Position numbers and translations under genes: made by a program
Shown here: positions 1-8,238 of the stretch, piece by piece
Numbering within the stretch: the stretch's first letter is position 1
How the letters are laid out: the number at the start of each line of letters is the position of its first letter
Notes under the pieces: generated by a model
What the model was told of the DNA's origin: nothing
The model's database searches: none
The model's input: only the letters and a program-made list of their open reading frames with translations
Assembly: GCA_039636795.1 (NCBI GenBank)
Contig: CP143430.1
Location: 3,658,001 to 3,722,000, forward strand
From: Micrococcaceae bacterium Sec5.1
GTDB lineage: Bacteria; Actinomycetota; Actinomycetes; Actinomycetales; Micrococcaceae
Direction: 5' to 3'
DNA length: 64,000 bases

Positions 1-788
1 GAACCGTTCCGTACTTCATCCACGGACCCCGCTGCGAGGACGCGTCCTGCTGCCACAACGGCCACATGGCTGCACATGCGCTGCACGAGGTCCATGACGT
101 GGCTGGAGACGATGACCGTACCGCCGGAAGATACGTAGCTCTCAAGGATGCCCCTGATGTTGGCTGCCGATACCGGGTCCACCGATTCAAAGGGCTCGTC
201 CAATACCAGCAGGCGGGGAGCATGGATCAAGGCCGAAGCCAACGCAATCTTCTTGGTCATACCGGCCGAATAGTCAACCACCAAGGATCCGGCATCGGCT
301 TCAAGGTCCAAGGCAGCCAACAGTTCAGATACGCGCGGGCGAACCACGTCCCGGTCCATGCCGCGGAGCAGGCCCGCGTAGGTGACCAGCTGTTCCCCGG
401 TCAGCCGGTCAAACAAACGGACGCCGTCCGGCAACACACCCATAAGCTTCTTGGCCTCCAGCGGCCGTGCCCAAACATCCACGCCGTGGACCAACGCCGT
501 GCCAAAGTCCGGCCGCAGCAGCCCTGTGGCCATCGACAACGTGGTGGTTTTGCCGGCACCGTTCGGGCCAACCATTCCATAGAACGAACCAACAGGAACC
601 TCAAGGCTGACGCCATCGACGGCGATCTTCCCACCGAACCGCTTGGCCAGACCACGGATGGACAGGGCCGATACTGGCAAGTCCGTGTGCGGGTCTGCTG
701 ACAGCCCGGGTTCAACGGCAGATTGCTGCGGTGCAGGCTGGCGAATGTGGGATGGCTCGGGGAGTGGCTCATGGCGCGGTTCCGTCAT
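1..788 (-). CDS. ABC transporter ATP-binding protein, 3' end outside window
   Basis: Translating the reverse strand from the ATG at 788 gives about 262 residues, and the frame is still open at base 1, so the C-terminus is missing. After a roughly 40-residue polar N-terminal extension there is a complete ABC ATPase core: Walker A GPNGAGKTTT (about residues 74-83), a non-canonical signature YSAGM (canonical LSGGQ), Walker B LLVLDEP followed by the D-loop SVDP, and the switch histidine in SSH. This arrangement is typical of ABC-2 (drug or lipid exporter) ATPases, which pair with a separate permease. The permease would lie beyond the left edge, so the substrate cannot be named. The ATG lies 6 nt after a TAGGCT hexamer, suggesting a leaderless mRNA. 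Confidence 0.9.
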   Translation of the reverse strand, partial: MTEPRHEPLPEPSHIRQPAPQQSAVEPGLSADPHTDLPVSALSIRGLAKRFGGKIAVDGVSLEVPVGSFYGMVGPNGAGKTTTLSMATGLLRPDFGTALVHGVDVWARPLEAKKLMGVLPDGVRLFDRLTGEQLVTYAGLLRGMDRDVVRPRVSELLAALDLEADAGSLVVDYSAGMTKKIALASALIHAPRLLVLDEPFESVDPVSAANIRGILESYVSSGGTVIVSSHVMDLVQRMCSHVAVVAAGRVLAAGSVDEVRNG

Positions 789-794
789 GAGACC

Positions 795-800
795 AGCCTA
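795..800 (-). promoter_or_regulatory. -10 element of leaderless promoter for the ABC ATPase gene
   Basis: Reverse-strand TAGGCT sits 6 nt upstream of the ATG at 788. That is the TANNNT spacing expected when transcription starts at the first base of the start codon. No Shine-Dalgarno sequence is visible. Confidence 0.55.
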
Positions 801-829
801 GCCCCGGCTTCCAGTGGTGCCGGGAGGTG

Positions 830-1930
830 CTAGAAGCCGTGGCGGGGTATGGCCCTCTGGTACTGCGGAACCCAGGAAATATCGTGTCCGAGCTCGTACG
901 CGGCCCTGAGCCACCAGTGCGGATCCCGCAGTGCAGCGCGGGCCATGAAGACCGCATCCGCACGTCCATTCGCCACGATATCCTCGGCCTGCGTGGCACT
1001 TGTGAGAAGGCCCACAGCACCAGTGAGTACACCGGCGTCGCGTTTTACTTGTTCAGCGAATCCAGCTTGGTATCCGGGAGCGGGCCTGATCTGCTGATGG
1101 GCGACGGCCCCGCCGCTGGAGACGTCCACGAGGTCGACACCGTGTTCGGACACCGCCTTCGCGAGGCGGATAGAGGCGTCAACACCCACTCCCCCTTCAG
1201 CCCAATCAGTTGCGGAGATCCGCAACAACAGTGGCATGGAGTCCGGAATGACCTCCCTCACGGCGTCCACCACCGCCAGCATCAACCGGTTCCGCCCGTC
1301 CTCCGTTCCGCCCCAACTGTCCGTTCGTGTGTTGATAAGGGGGCTTTGGAACTGGTGCAGAAGGTATCCATGGGCGCCGTGGATCTCCACGGTGTCGAAA
1401 CCGACGGCCACAGCCCGCTCAGCTGCGGCAGCAAAGTCGGCAATGACTCCCTGGATGTCTTCTTCGCTCATGGCTTCGGGCGCTGCATAGCCGTCGTAGG
1501 GCTGCTGGGCAGGACCAAAAGTGACCCACCCGCCGTCGGATGCTGGAACGGAACCGGTCCGGTCCGAAAACGGCCAGTAAGTCGACGCCTTACGCCCGGC
1601 GTGTGCCAGCTGGGCGCCGATCTTGCAGTCGACAGCGCCGTGCCGGTGAACGAAATGCACAATCCGCTCCCAGCCAGCTGCCTGCTCATCGGAGTACATT
1701 CCAGCATCCCTGGGGCTGATACGGCCGGATGCATTCACCGCAGCAGCTTCACTCAGGATCAATGCCGCACCGCCGGCGGCAAAGGATCCGAGGTGCATGA
1801 AGTGCCAGTCGTTGGGTACGCCTTCCCCGGCTTCAGGGGTGCAACTGTACTGGCACATGGGTGACACCCACCCACGGTGCGCAATGCCCAGCGAACGGAG
1901 CTGCAGGGGTGTGAACAGCGCCGAGGACAC
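830..1930 (-). CDS. NADH:flavin oxidoreductase, Old Yellow Enzyme family (YqjM-like)
   Basis: A 366-residue protein, the normal length for a single-domain FMN-dependent ene-reductase. The N-terminal SPMCQYS motif carries the Cys and Tyr that, in the YqjM (thermophilic-like) subclass, tune the flavin and bind substrate. HGAHGYLLHQF supplies the substrate- and FMN-binding histidine region, and the C-terminal half contains the phosphate-binding part of the TIM barrel. The family reduces activated C=C bonds with NAD(P)H; the natural substrate is usually unknown. The start is a GTG whose first base is also the last base of the preceding gene's TAG stop, so the gene is probably translationally coupled to the thioredoxin-TPR gene upstream. 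Confidence 0.92.
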   Translation of the reverse strand: MSSALFTPLQLRSLGIAHRGWVSPMCQYSCTPEAGEGVPNDWHFMHLGSFAAGGAALILSEAAAVNASGRISPRDAGMYSDEQAAGWERIVHFVHRHGAVDCKIGAQLAHAGRKASTYWPFSDRTGSVPASDGGWVTFGPAQQPYDGYAAPEAMSEEDIQGVIADFAAAAERAVAVGFDTVEIHGAHGYLLHQFQSPLINTRTDSWGGTEDGRNRLMLAVVDAVREVIPDSMPLLLRISATDWAEGGVGVDASIRLAKAVSEHGVDLVDVSSGGAVAHQQIRPAPGYQAGFAEQVKRDAGVLTGAVGLLTSATQAEDIVANGRADAVFMARAALRDPHWWLRAAYELGHDISWVPQYQRAIPRHGF

Positions 1931-2931
1931 TAGAACAGAACCCTCGCAAGTCCTTGACGGGCTTTGGCCACCCGCTCATCCGAGGTGCCCACTACCTCGA
2001 AAAGATCAAGCAGGCGTAGACGGGCGGTCTCGCGCTCGGGACCGAAATTCCGGCCGATGAATGCAATGATGCGGTTGAATCCATCCTCGATGTGCCCGCC
2101 GGAGACGTCGAGGTCGGCCACGCCCAACTGGGCCTGCACGTTATCGGGCTCCTGTGCGGCCAGTTCCCGCAGGTTTTCAGCTTCGGCAGCTGACATCTTC
2201 TCAAGCCGGGCCATCAGCTCCACCTGCGCCAGACCTGCTTTGGCATCGGCGTCTGCAGGCATTTCCAGCAGTGCCTGCTTATAGGCCGCGGCTGCCCCCG
2301 CGTAGTCTCCGGCCTCGATCGCGTCGATGGCTGCTTGGTGGAGGGGAGGCAGCGGCGCTGGTTCCCCTTCGCCCTCCGGCGCAGCATCGCCGATGCTCCC
2401 GGTGACGCCATTGGCGGCCGCAACCTTGAGCAGTTCATCAACGAGGCCACGGATCTGCTCGTCGTCGGCAGGACCCTGAAAGAGCGGCACGGGCTGGCCC
2501 TTGACCACGGCCACAGCCGTGGGAACGGCCTGGACCTGGAAGGCCTGTGCGAGTTGAGGGAACGCGTCCACGTCAGCGGCAGCAAGAATCAATCGACCGC
2601 TGTAGCTTTCGACGACGCGCTGGGCAGCGTCAAGGACGGCCGGAGATTCGGCGGCATAGCGTGACCAGAGAAGGAAGAGGACAGGTATCTGGGCGGACAA
2701 CTGCACCAGATCCTGGAAATTGGTTTCGGTAGCGTCCACGCGAAGGGGTGCACGTCCCGATTCAGCTCCGCCTGATCCGCCGGATTCCGGCGTACCGGAA
2801 TCGGCAGCCGCGCCTGCGGGCGGGGACTGGGGTGGGGCGGCGGGCCGGCGCAACGACGAGAGGTCGACGGCGCCGCGCAGGTTGAGCTGGCTGGCAGCGG
2901 CTGGAGTGGGTCGGTATCCGGGCGAACTCAT
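1930..2931 (-). CDS. Thioredoxin-domain/TPR co-chaperone (CnoX/YbbN family)
   Basis: About 333 residues. A Pro/Ala/Gly-rich N-terminal stretch (1-60) is followed by a thioredoxin fold (about 60-165) and a helical TPR region (about 195-333). At the usual CxxC site the protein reads WSRYAAE, so both redox cysteines are missing. The cis-proline region (QAVPTAVAV) is kept. E. coli CnoX is a holdase chaperone that works with GroEL; the same domain order suggests a protein-folding role here rather than disulfide chemistry, which is inference. I chose the ATG at 2931 over an in-frame GTG at 2940 because a TAGAGT hexamer lies 7 nt upstream of that ATG. The gene overlaps the downstream oxidoreductase start by one base. 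Confidence 0.85.
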   Translation of the reverse strand: MSSPGYRPTPAAASQLNLRGAVDLSSLRRPAAPPQSPPAGAAADSGTPESGGSGGAESGRAPLRVDATETNFQDLVQLSAQIPVLFLLWSRYAAESPAVLDAAQRVVESYSGRLILAAADVDAFPQLAQAFQVQAVPTAVAVVKGQPVPLFQGPADDEQIRGLVDELLKVAAANGVTGSIGDAAPEGEGEPAPLPPLHQAAIDAIEAGDYAGAAAAYKQALLEMPADADAKAGLAQVELMARLEKMSAAEAENLRELAAQEPDNVQAQLGVADLDVSGGHIEDGFNRIIAFIGRNFGPERETARLRLLDLFEVVGTSDERVAKARQGLARVLF

Positions 2932-2938
2932 ACCGTCC

Positions 2939-2944
2939 ACTCTA
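2939..2944 (-). promoter_or_regulatory. -10 element of leaderless promoter for the CnoX-like gene
   Basis: Reverse-strand TAGAGT lies 7 nt before the ATG at 2931. It is the main reason for preferring that ATG over the GTG at 2940, which overlaps the hexamer itself. Confidence 0.5.
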
Positions 2945-2969
2945 GCCGCTGCCCTGCCAAGGGTGTGCC

Positions 2970-4730
2970 CTACTTGAAGCTGGCTCCCACAAGTCCGCGG
3001 GTAGCCGCTACGAGCTTCATGGGATCAGCTGAACCTGCCGGCGGAATGTAAACCGCCACGGACTCGGCGAAGTTCAGGACCATGCCGGTGGTGGTTTCCT
3101 TGCCGCCGGCGAAGACAGCGGAGTCGTCCTCAAGAATGAGTTTGTCCCCTGCCGCTTTCGGCGTCCCTTCGAAGGCGAAGTCCAGGCGTCCCACAACCAG
3201 GGCGCCGCCGTCGGCTGTGCGAAGCACCACGGTCTGGTTGTTCACGGGGGTGTGGGAGAACTTGAAGTTGGCACTCGTCCCGTTCTTCACGGTGTCTGCC
3301 TGGTAGGCAAGGGCACCGGCGATGTACGGCGAGGACTGACCGTCAGCCAGCTTGCTCCTGTTCGGCGAGTCGGGAGTTGTCAGCATCTCACCGAGGATTC
3401 CCAAGGCTTCGTTGCCGCTGTAAGCCAAACCGGTCTTGTCATCGGCGGCCGCAGGAGCGGTTCCGTCACGGGGAACGGGGAACGAAGGGAAGTTGGTGCC
3501 CGGCTGCAACGGAGCGCTGCCCCAGAGCTTGTAGTTTTCCCGCGGTGAGAGTTGAACCAACGTCAGGACCTGGGGCACGACGTTGCCCTCGCCCTGGGTC
3601 AGGGCGAACACGGTACGGGGCCAGTCACGCTTGGTACTGATGACGCTGCTCTGGAGCTTGGTAGCACGAACCGGCATGCGGGGCTCGTAGGCAGACACCG
3701 TGGAGCGGATCTTGTAGTTCTGGGTGCGGACCTGAAGTTCCATCTTGTCCACCCGCGGCGCTAGCTTTGCAGCATCCTTGGCGGCATCCGCTGCATCCAC
3801 AGTGCTGGCAACCTGCTCCAGGATGCGCTGCAGCTGCGATTCGAGCATCACAGGTGCTGCGTCCCCTTCCGTCTCGGCGGAAGAAGAGGAGCTGGAAGTG
3901 TTCGTGGGCTTAGGTGTGGACGTTGCCTGGGCAGCGATCGCAGTACCTCCCACGAGCGCGGTAGCAAGTGCCGCGGCAACGGCGGTAATGCGCAGGCTTG
4001 AGCCTTCTCCAGCGCCCCGGCCACCATCAGCCTTGCCGGGCGGTGCCTGGACGGGCAGGGAGGTGGTTTCCCCCCCGGCGTGCGGCCCACCGAAGTCATC
4101 ACCCTTGCGGTGCTCATCGCCCTTGCGGCGGTTGCTGATGGCCTTTGTAATGAACGGGAGGGCTACGCCTGCAAGCATGATGATAATGCCAAGCACGATG
4201 AGCGGCACGGCCCATGGCGTGGTTGCGTTATTGGGGAAAGTCATCGAGATTGACGACGGCGCAGGCTTGGTTCCGTCGCTGGCTACCAGAAGGGACCACT
4301 CACCTCCGGCGGGCGGATTCCATGTGTAGTCCAGCTCTCCGCTGGCATCTTCTGTGTTAACCCACAGGTCCGAACCGACAGGAGAGGGAGCTGTTGCCTC
4401 GCCGTCGGTGGAGGCCACTTGAAGGGACTTCTGGTCCTGGGAGACACCAGTCAGGGTGTTGTGGGCCGTTTTGCCCACCCAGGCTTCGACGTCGTCCGGG
4501 CGGCCCGTAGCGACGATGAAGTTGCCTTCACCCTGGATCTTGATCTTCACCGGCCCGTTATGGAGGGCGATCAACTTTTGGTCGATCACGGTCAGCGGGG
4601 CAGCTTTTGTGTCACTGGGAACCGAGGCCGTCACGGTCTCGGCAGGGGCCCAGAAAGTCAGCTGGCCAATGCCGGCCAGCATCGTCAGCAGGCCCAGCAG
4701 CACCAGCAAGGCTGCAGTCTTCAAACGCAC
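2970..4730 (-). CDS. Large membrane-anchored protein of unknown function
   Basis: About 586 residues; I do not recognise a family with confidence. Visible are a first hydrophobic helix (about 3-25), an extracytoplasmic domain containing a GEGNFIVATGRPDDVEAWVG stretch, a second helix near 172-195, a basic/Gly-rich cytoplasmic loop (RRKGDEHRKGDD), a third helix near 250-270, a Thr/Ser-rich linker, and a C-terminal domain of about 300 residues that is probably outside the cell. I chose the GTG at 4730 (AGGTGATCCT just upstream) over the ATG at 4745, which has no visible ribosome binding site; the extra five residues would change little. It is divergent from the AI-2E family gene. The fold suggests a cell-surface sensor or envelope protein, but nothing here identifies a ligand or reaction. 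Confidence 0.75.
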   Translation of the reverse strand: MRLKTAALLVLLGLLTMLAGIGQLTFWAPAETVTASVPSDTKAAPLTVIDQKLIALHNGPVKIKIQGEGNFIVATGRPDDVEAWVGKTAHNTLTGVSQDQKSLQVASTDGEATAPSPVGSDLWVNTEDASGELDYTWNPPAGGEWSLLVASDGTKPAPSSISMTFPNNATTPWAVPLIVLGIIIMLAGVALPFITKAISNRRKGDEHRKGDDFGGPHAGGETTSLPVQAPPGKADGGRGAGEGSSLRITAVAAALATALVGGTAIAAQATSTPKPTNTSSSSSSAETEGDAAPVMLESQLQRILEQVASTVDAADAAKDAAKLAPRVDKMELQVRTQNYKIRSTVSAYEPRMPVRATKLQSSVISTKRDWPRTVFALTQGEGNVVPQVLTLVQLSPRENYKLWGSAPLQPGTNFPSFPVPRDGTAPAAADDKTGLAYSGNEALGILGEMLTTPDSPNRSKLADGQSSPYIAGALAYQADTVKNGTSANFKFSHTPVNNQTVVLRTADGGALVVGRLDFAFEGTPKAAGDKLILEDDSAVFAGGKETTTGMVLNFAESVAVYIPPAGSADPMKLVAATRGLVGASFK

Positions 4731-4913
4731 AGGATCACCTATCATCAGCGGTTGTTGAACTTCAAGGGTAACCGTTTTGTTATCAAAGAGTCAGATCGGC
4801 CCATCCCGGCGGAGACGCCCGCTTCCCTGCAATGGCGCCGCCAAGGCCGGATTCCGGGCTCCTGATAGTGTGGCGATGATCATGATAATCGGTAGAAAAG
4901 GCAGCAGAACCGC

Positions 4914-6206
4914 GTGAAAGACCACTTGGAGCCCCGTCCGATCGATGAGTCAGGCTCAACTGTGGTGGACGCCCCCGCGGATGGGACCTCTGCCACCGTT
5001 CCGGTCCGCACCGGACGCCTGGCCGCAATAGCCCGCAAGCTGCGGCAACCCATCCCGGGAGCCCGCACACGGGTCAGGTTCGAGATGCCTCCCGAGGACG
5101 AGGCCGTTGCCGTAGCAGAGGGTGTCAAAGCCGACGAGGACAACGATTTCGGCGCTCCAGGACCCCGTATGTCATCCCAGCACCCGCTGTATGTGGGCTT
5201 CATGGGCACCGCCGGGGTTGGCGTGGCCCTGCTGGTCTTTTACATCGCCAGCAATACCACCCAGCTGATCCTATGGATTGTTGCCGCGCTCTTCATCGCC
5301 CTCGGGCTGGATCCGGTAGTCCGATGGCTTGAGACCCGGAAGGTCCCGCGCCCTGGCGGCATCCTGATATCTGTCTCTGTCCTGGTCCTTGCGGTTGCCG
5401 GGTTCTTTGCAACGTTGATTCCCACCATCGTGGAACAGGTGTCCGAGATCGTCCGGCAGGCACCGGATTGGATACGGGGCTTCCTGGACTCGGACTTCTT
5501 CCGGACAGTGGACAGCCAGTTCGGCATTCGTGACCGCATCACTACCGAACTGGATAAGTTCGTCAAGGATCCCGAAGCCATGGGCGGCATCTTCGGCGGC
5601 GTTGTGGGCTTCGGTTCCACTGTGGCCAACGGATTGTTCGGCACGCTGATTGTCCTGGTGCTTAGCTTGTACTTCCTGGCTGCCCTGCCATCCATGAAGA
5701 AATGGGCCTACCGCCTGGCGCCGAGGTCACGCCGCCCCCGCGTCGAGGCACTTTCGGAAGCGATTACCGATTCAGTAGGCAACTACGTGATTGGCCAGGC
5801 CTGCGTCGCCCTGCTGAACGCATTCTTTGCCTTCATCGTCATGAGCATCCTCGGAATTCCCTTCAGCGTCCTGCTTGCCTTCGTGGTGGCGCTGTTGGCC
5901 TTCATCCCGCTGGTTGGCGGCATGATCGCCGCTGTCGTGGTTATCCTTGTGGCGCTCACAGCCGGCTGGCAAACGGCCGTGATCTATGCGATCGCCTACT
6001 TTGCCTACCTGCAGTTCGAGGCCTACTTCATCTCCCCGCGCATCATGCAGCGGGCAGTTGCCGTGCCGGGTGCAGTAGCCGTGATCTCAGTTATCGCGGG
6101 CGGAAGCCTGCTGGGTGTCCTGGGTGCGTTGATTGCCATTCCGACGGCGGCGGCCATCATGCTGCTGATCAAGGAAGTCTTCATCATGCGCCAAGACAGG
6201 CACTGA
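4914..6206 (+). CDS. AI-2E family transporter (PerM/UPF0118 family)
   Basis: A 430-residue polytopic membrane protein. A charged cytoplasmic N-terminus of about 95 residues precedes roughly seven to eight hydrophobic helices. The family layout is clear: two helices, an extracytoplasmic amphipathic region (about 175-225), then the C-terminal helix bundle with the conserved stretch VGNYVIGQACVALLNA and a GG(M/S)-containing LVGGMIAAVVV segment. Family members include the quorum-signal exporter TqsA and the Na+/H+ antiporter-like PerM; substrates vary and cannot be read from sequence. The start is a GTG without a clear ribosome binding site. The gene is convergent with the alpha/beta hydrolase, with only 14 nt between stops and no visible terminator. 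Confidence 0.88.
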   Translation: MKDHLEPRPIDESGSTVVDAPADGTSATVPVRTGRLAAIARKLRQPIPGARTRVRFEMPPEDEAVAVAEGVKADEDNDFGAPGPRMSSQHPLYVGFMGTAGVGVALLVFYIASNTTQLILWIVAALFIALGLDPVVRWLETRKVPRPGGILISVSVLVLAVAGFFATLIPTIVEQVSEIVRQAPDWIRGFLDSDFFRTVDSQFGIRDRITTELDKFVKDPEAMGGIFGGVVGFGSTVANGLFGTLIVLVLSLYFLAALPSMKKWAYRLAPRSRRPRVEALSEAITDSVGNYVIGQACVALLNAFFAFIVMSILGIPFSVLLAFVVALLAFIPLVGGMIAAVVVILVALTAGWQTAVIYAIAYFAYLQFEAYFISPRIMQRAVAVPGAVAVISVIAGGSLLGVLGALIAIPTAAAIMLLIKEVFIMRQDRH

Positions 6207-6220
6207 CCCTCTCCGCTTAG

Positions 6221-7018
6221 CTATGCGCCGTTGGCGACCAGGCCCGCCCACTCACGTGGCAGGCCGTCCACACCGGCACCTGCCGCAGTGACGTCGTCGA
6301 CGATTTCGTCCAGGACACGCGCCGCGTACTTCTCTCCTACCCACAGGTGCTTGGCGCCGTCGACGCCGACGAGCCGCGCTTGGGGCACCAGGCTGAAGCG
6401 CTGGGCTGCTTCTGCAGGGCGAAGATAATCGTCGTGTTCCGGAACCAGCACGGTAAGCGGCTTGCCCGAGGCTGCCCATTCTTTGAGGTGGACATCCGTT
6501 GCCCGGTGCAGCGGCGGAGACAACAGGACCGCGCCCTCGATCTGCGACGCCACGGGTTCAACTGCGCCGTACATCAGCGCAAGTTCAGTCCCGAACGACC
6601 AACCCACCAACCACCGATTCGGCAGGCCACGCTCAACAGCGAAACGGACAGCTGCTTCGACGTCGTAACGCTCGCCGATGCCCTCTTCAAACTTGCCCTG
6701 GCTGGTCCCTCGCGGCGAGTGTGTGCCACGGGTATTGAACCTCAGGACCGCTACGCCTGCCAAAGCCGGCAGCCTATACGAAGCCTTGCGGTAAACATGG
6801 GAGTCCATGAAGCCGCCATGGGTCGGCAGCGGATGAAGGGTGATCAACGTTGCAGTGATCTCCCCCGATTCCGGCACGGCGAGTTCCCCCAGCAGGAGTT
6901 TTCCGTCTTCCGTGGTGAATTCCACATTCTCCCGGCGCGCGGGAAGGACGGTGGAGGCCCGAATCGCCGACGGAGCATCCTGCGCAGTGAAAACGAACGA
7001 GGCGGGGTCAAAAGTCAT
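6221..7018 (-). CDS. Alpha/beta hydrolase
   Basis: 265 residues with the alpha/beta-hydrolase core. The nucleophile elbow is GWSFG (Ser near residue 143), the acid is probably the Asp in EHDDYLRP, and the catalytic His lies in GAKHLW. The N-terminal half has the oxyanion segment LHPLPTHGG and the RFNTRGTHSPRG strand-turn typical of short serine hydrolases of the dienelactone-hydrolase-like or YqiA/alpha-beta type. No substrate can be assigned. The ATG follows TAGGCT by 7 nt, a leaderless arrangement. The gene is transcribed alone, between the convergent AI-2E family gene and the zinc-ribbon gene. Confidence 0.85.
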   Translation of the reverse strand: MTFDPASFVFTAQDAPSAIRASTVLPARRENVEFTTEDGKLLLGELAVPESGEITATLITLHPLPTHGGFMDSHVYRKASYRLPALAGVAVLRFNTRGTHSPRGTSQGKFEEGIGERYDVEAAVRFAVERGLPNRWLVGWSFGTELALMYGAVEPVASQIEGAVLLSPPLHRATDVHLKEWAASGKPLTVLVPEHDDYLRPAEAAQRFSLVPQARLVGVDGAKHLWVGEKYAARVLDEIVDDVTAAGAGVDGLPREWAGLVANGA

Positions 7019-7025
7019 GCCACCA

Positions 7026-7031
7026 AGCCTA
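7026..7031 (-). promoter_or_regulatory. -10 element of leaderless promoter for the alpha/beta hydrolase
   Basis: Reverse-strand TAGGCT ends 7 nt before the ATG at 7018. The hydrolase has no Shine-Dalgarno sequence. Confidence 0.55.
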
Positions 7032-7051
7032 AGGGAACCAACGGGACCTGG

Positions 7052-7396
7052 TCAGCGATACCGGTAGGTCCGTGACGTCCAGCAGTTGGTGTGCCAATGC
7101 CTGCGCTCGGCCAGCCCGGCCGCTTCGCCAAAAAGGTGGTTATCCGACCACACCACCAGATGTGCGATGCCCGGGAGGATGGCTGTCGAGCAGCCGGGGC
7201 AGATGTACTGCTTCTCCGCCTTCCTCGCCGTCATGGTACGGACCATCCAGTCACCATCCGGGGCGCTTTCCCTGCGCGCAATCCCCGCCCTTGCCCGTTC
7301 CAGATCCAGTTCCGGGGCCTCGTCTGCCCACTTGCCGGCAGGTTTGTTCGAACGTGTGCTGGCGGCGTTGCGACGAGGGCGGTTGGAGCGGGGCAT
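7052..7396 (-). CDS. Small zinc-ribbon-like protein divergent from nucS
   Basis: A 114-residue protein that I recognise only as an actinobacterial conserved hypothetical. Residues 1-20 are strongly basic ([10 protein letters not shown]...), suggesting nucleic-acid contact. The C-terminal half holds a putative zinc site: CPGC near residue 66, a His in AHLVVW, and HWHTNCW near the end. The frame extends upstream to 7459, but that would run into nucS; the ATG at 7396 gives a sensible N-terminus and leaves a 49-nt divergent promoter gap with nucS. A degenerate -10 (CAGAAT) lies 6 nt before the ATG. The head-to-head position with the mismatch endonuclease hints at a shared role, but function is unknown. 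Confidence 0.75.
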   Translation of the reverse strand: MPRSNRPRRNAASTRSNKPAGKWADEAPELDLERARAGIARRESAPDGDWMVRTMTARKAEKQYICPGCSTAILPGIAHLVVWSDNHLFGEAAGLAERRHWHTNCWTSRTYRYR

Positions 7397-7432
7397 GATT
7401 CCATTCTGCCCCAGCCACCGGCCGCCAACGGG

Positions 7433-7438
7433 TAAGGT
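7433..7438 (+). promoter_or_regulatory. -10 element of leaderless promoter for nucS
   Basis: TAAGGT is followed after 7 nt by the GTG at 7446. This fixes the nucS start where homology also puts it, because the protein begins with the conserved [16 protein letters not shown] pattern. Confidence 0.55.
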
Positions 7439-7445
7439 AAGGCGG

Positions 7446-8141
7446 GTGCGACTCGTCATAGCCCGTTGTTCTGTTGATTATGTTGGCCGTCTCAAGGCCC
7501 ACCTCCCCCTCGCCACCAGGCTCTTGCTGGTCAAGGCCGATGGCTCGGTACTGGTGCACTCCGACGGCGGTTCGTACAAGCCGTTGAACTGGATGAGCCC
7601 GCCGGCCACGCTGCGCGTTACGTCCCCTGAGGAAACCGAAGTGGAAGAGGGCGTGGTTGAGCAGTGGACCGTGCAGTCGGCCAAGACCGATGACCGGCTC
7701 ATTATCAACATCTATGAACAACTGCATGACACCTCCCATGATCTGGGTGTTGATCCTGGGCTGATCAAGGACGGCGTGGAAGCTGACCTGCAACGCCTCC
7801 TGGCAGAACAGATCGAGACCCTCGGAACCGGATACTCACTCATCCGCCGGGAGTACTTCACCGCCATCGGACCCGTGGACATCCTTGCCCGCGACGCGAG
7901 CGGCGCCACGGTGGCGATTGAGCTGAAGCGGCGCGGCGACATCGACGGCGTCGAGCAGCTGACCCGGTATCTGGAGCTGCTGAACCGGGATCCACTACTG
8001 GCGCCGGTCCGGGGGATTTTTGCAGCCCAACAGATCAAGCCCCAAGCCAAAGTCCTCGCCAACGACCGCGGAATTGACTGCATAACACTGGACTATGACG
8101 CCATGCGCGGCGTGGATGACAGCGAATCCCGGCTCTTCTGA
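7446..8141 (+). CDS. nucS: Mismatch-specific endonuclease NucS (EndoMS)
   Basis: 231 residues, the usual length. NucS replaces MutS/MutL mismatch repair in most actinobacteria: it cuts both strands at G-T, T-T and G-G mismatches and works with the sliding clamp. The N-terminal dimerisation and DNA-binding domain (1-115) begins [15 protein letters not shown] and contains the conserved KPLNWMSPP. The C-terminal RecB-like nuclease domain has the catalytic Asp in GPVDILARD and the E-x-K of AIELKRRG, followed by the conserved [12 protein letters not shown]. The final residues SRLF resemble the clamp-interacting tail of the family. The longer upstream frame (from 7086) is antisense to the zinc-ribbon gene; the GTG at 7446 matches the family N-terminus. 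Confidence 0.96.
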   Translation: MRLVIARCSVDYVGRLKAHLPLATRLLLVKADGSVLVHSDGGSYKPLNWMSPPATLRVTSPEETEVEEGVVEQWTVQSAKTDDRLIINIYEQLHDTSHDLGVDPGLIKDGVEADLQRLLAEQIETLGTGYSLIRREYFTAIGPVDILARDASGATVAIELKRRGDIDGVEQLTRYLELLNRDPLLAPVRGIFAAQQIKPQAKVLANDRGIDCITLDYDAMRGVDDSESRLF

Positions 8142-8160
8142 TTCTTCCCTGTTCTCGCTC

Positions 8161-8204
8161 GGTTCTCCCTGGGTTCTCCTCGGGGTTTTCCCTGGGTTCT
8201 CCCT
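8161..8204. repeat. Two near-identical 20-bp direct repeats upstream of nagA
   Basis: GGTTCTCCCTGGGTTCTCCT at 8161-8180 recurs with one base change and one extra base at 8184-8204. The start-to-start spacing is 23 bp, about two helical turns. The pair ends about 20 bp before the nagA -10 hexamer, so it covers the region where a -35 element or an operator would lie. Confidence 0.6.
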
Positions 8205-8225
8205 CTGGGGGGAACCTTAGGCCAC

Positions 8226-8231
8226 TAGAAT
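8226..8231 (+). promoter_or_regulatory. -10 element of leaderless promoter for nagA
   Basis: TAGAAT lies 7 nt before the nagA ATG at 8239. No ribosome binding site is visible. Confidence 0.55.
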
Positions 8232-8238
8232 CAGAGTC

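Noticed and set aside
827..1864. A 345-codon frame on the + strand opposite the Old Yellow Enzyme gene
   Set aside because: Antisense shadow of a clear FMN oxidoreductase gene.
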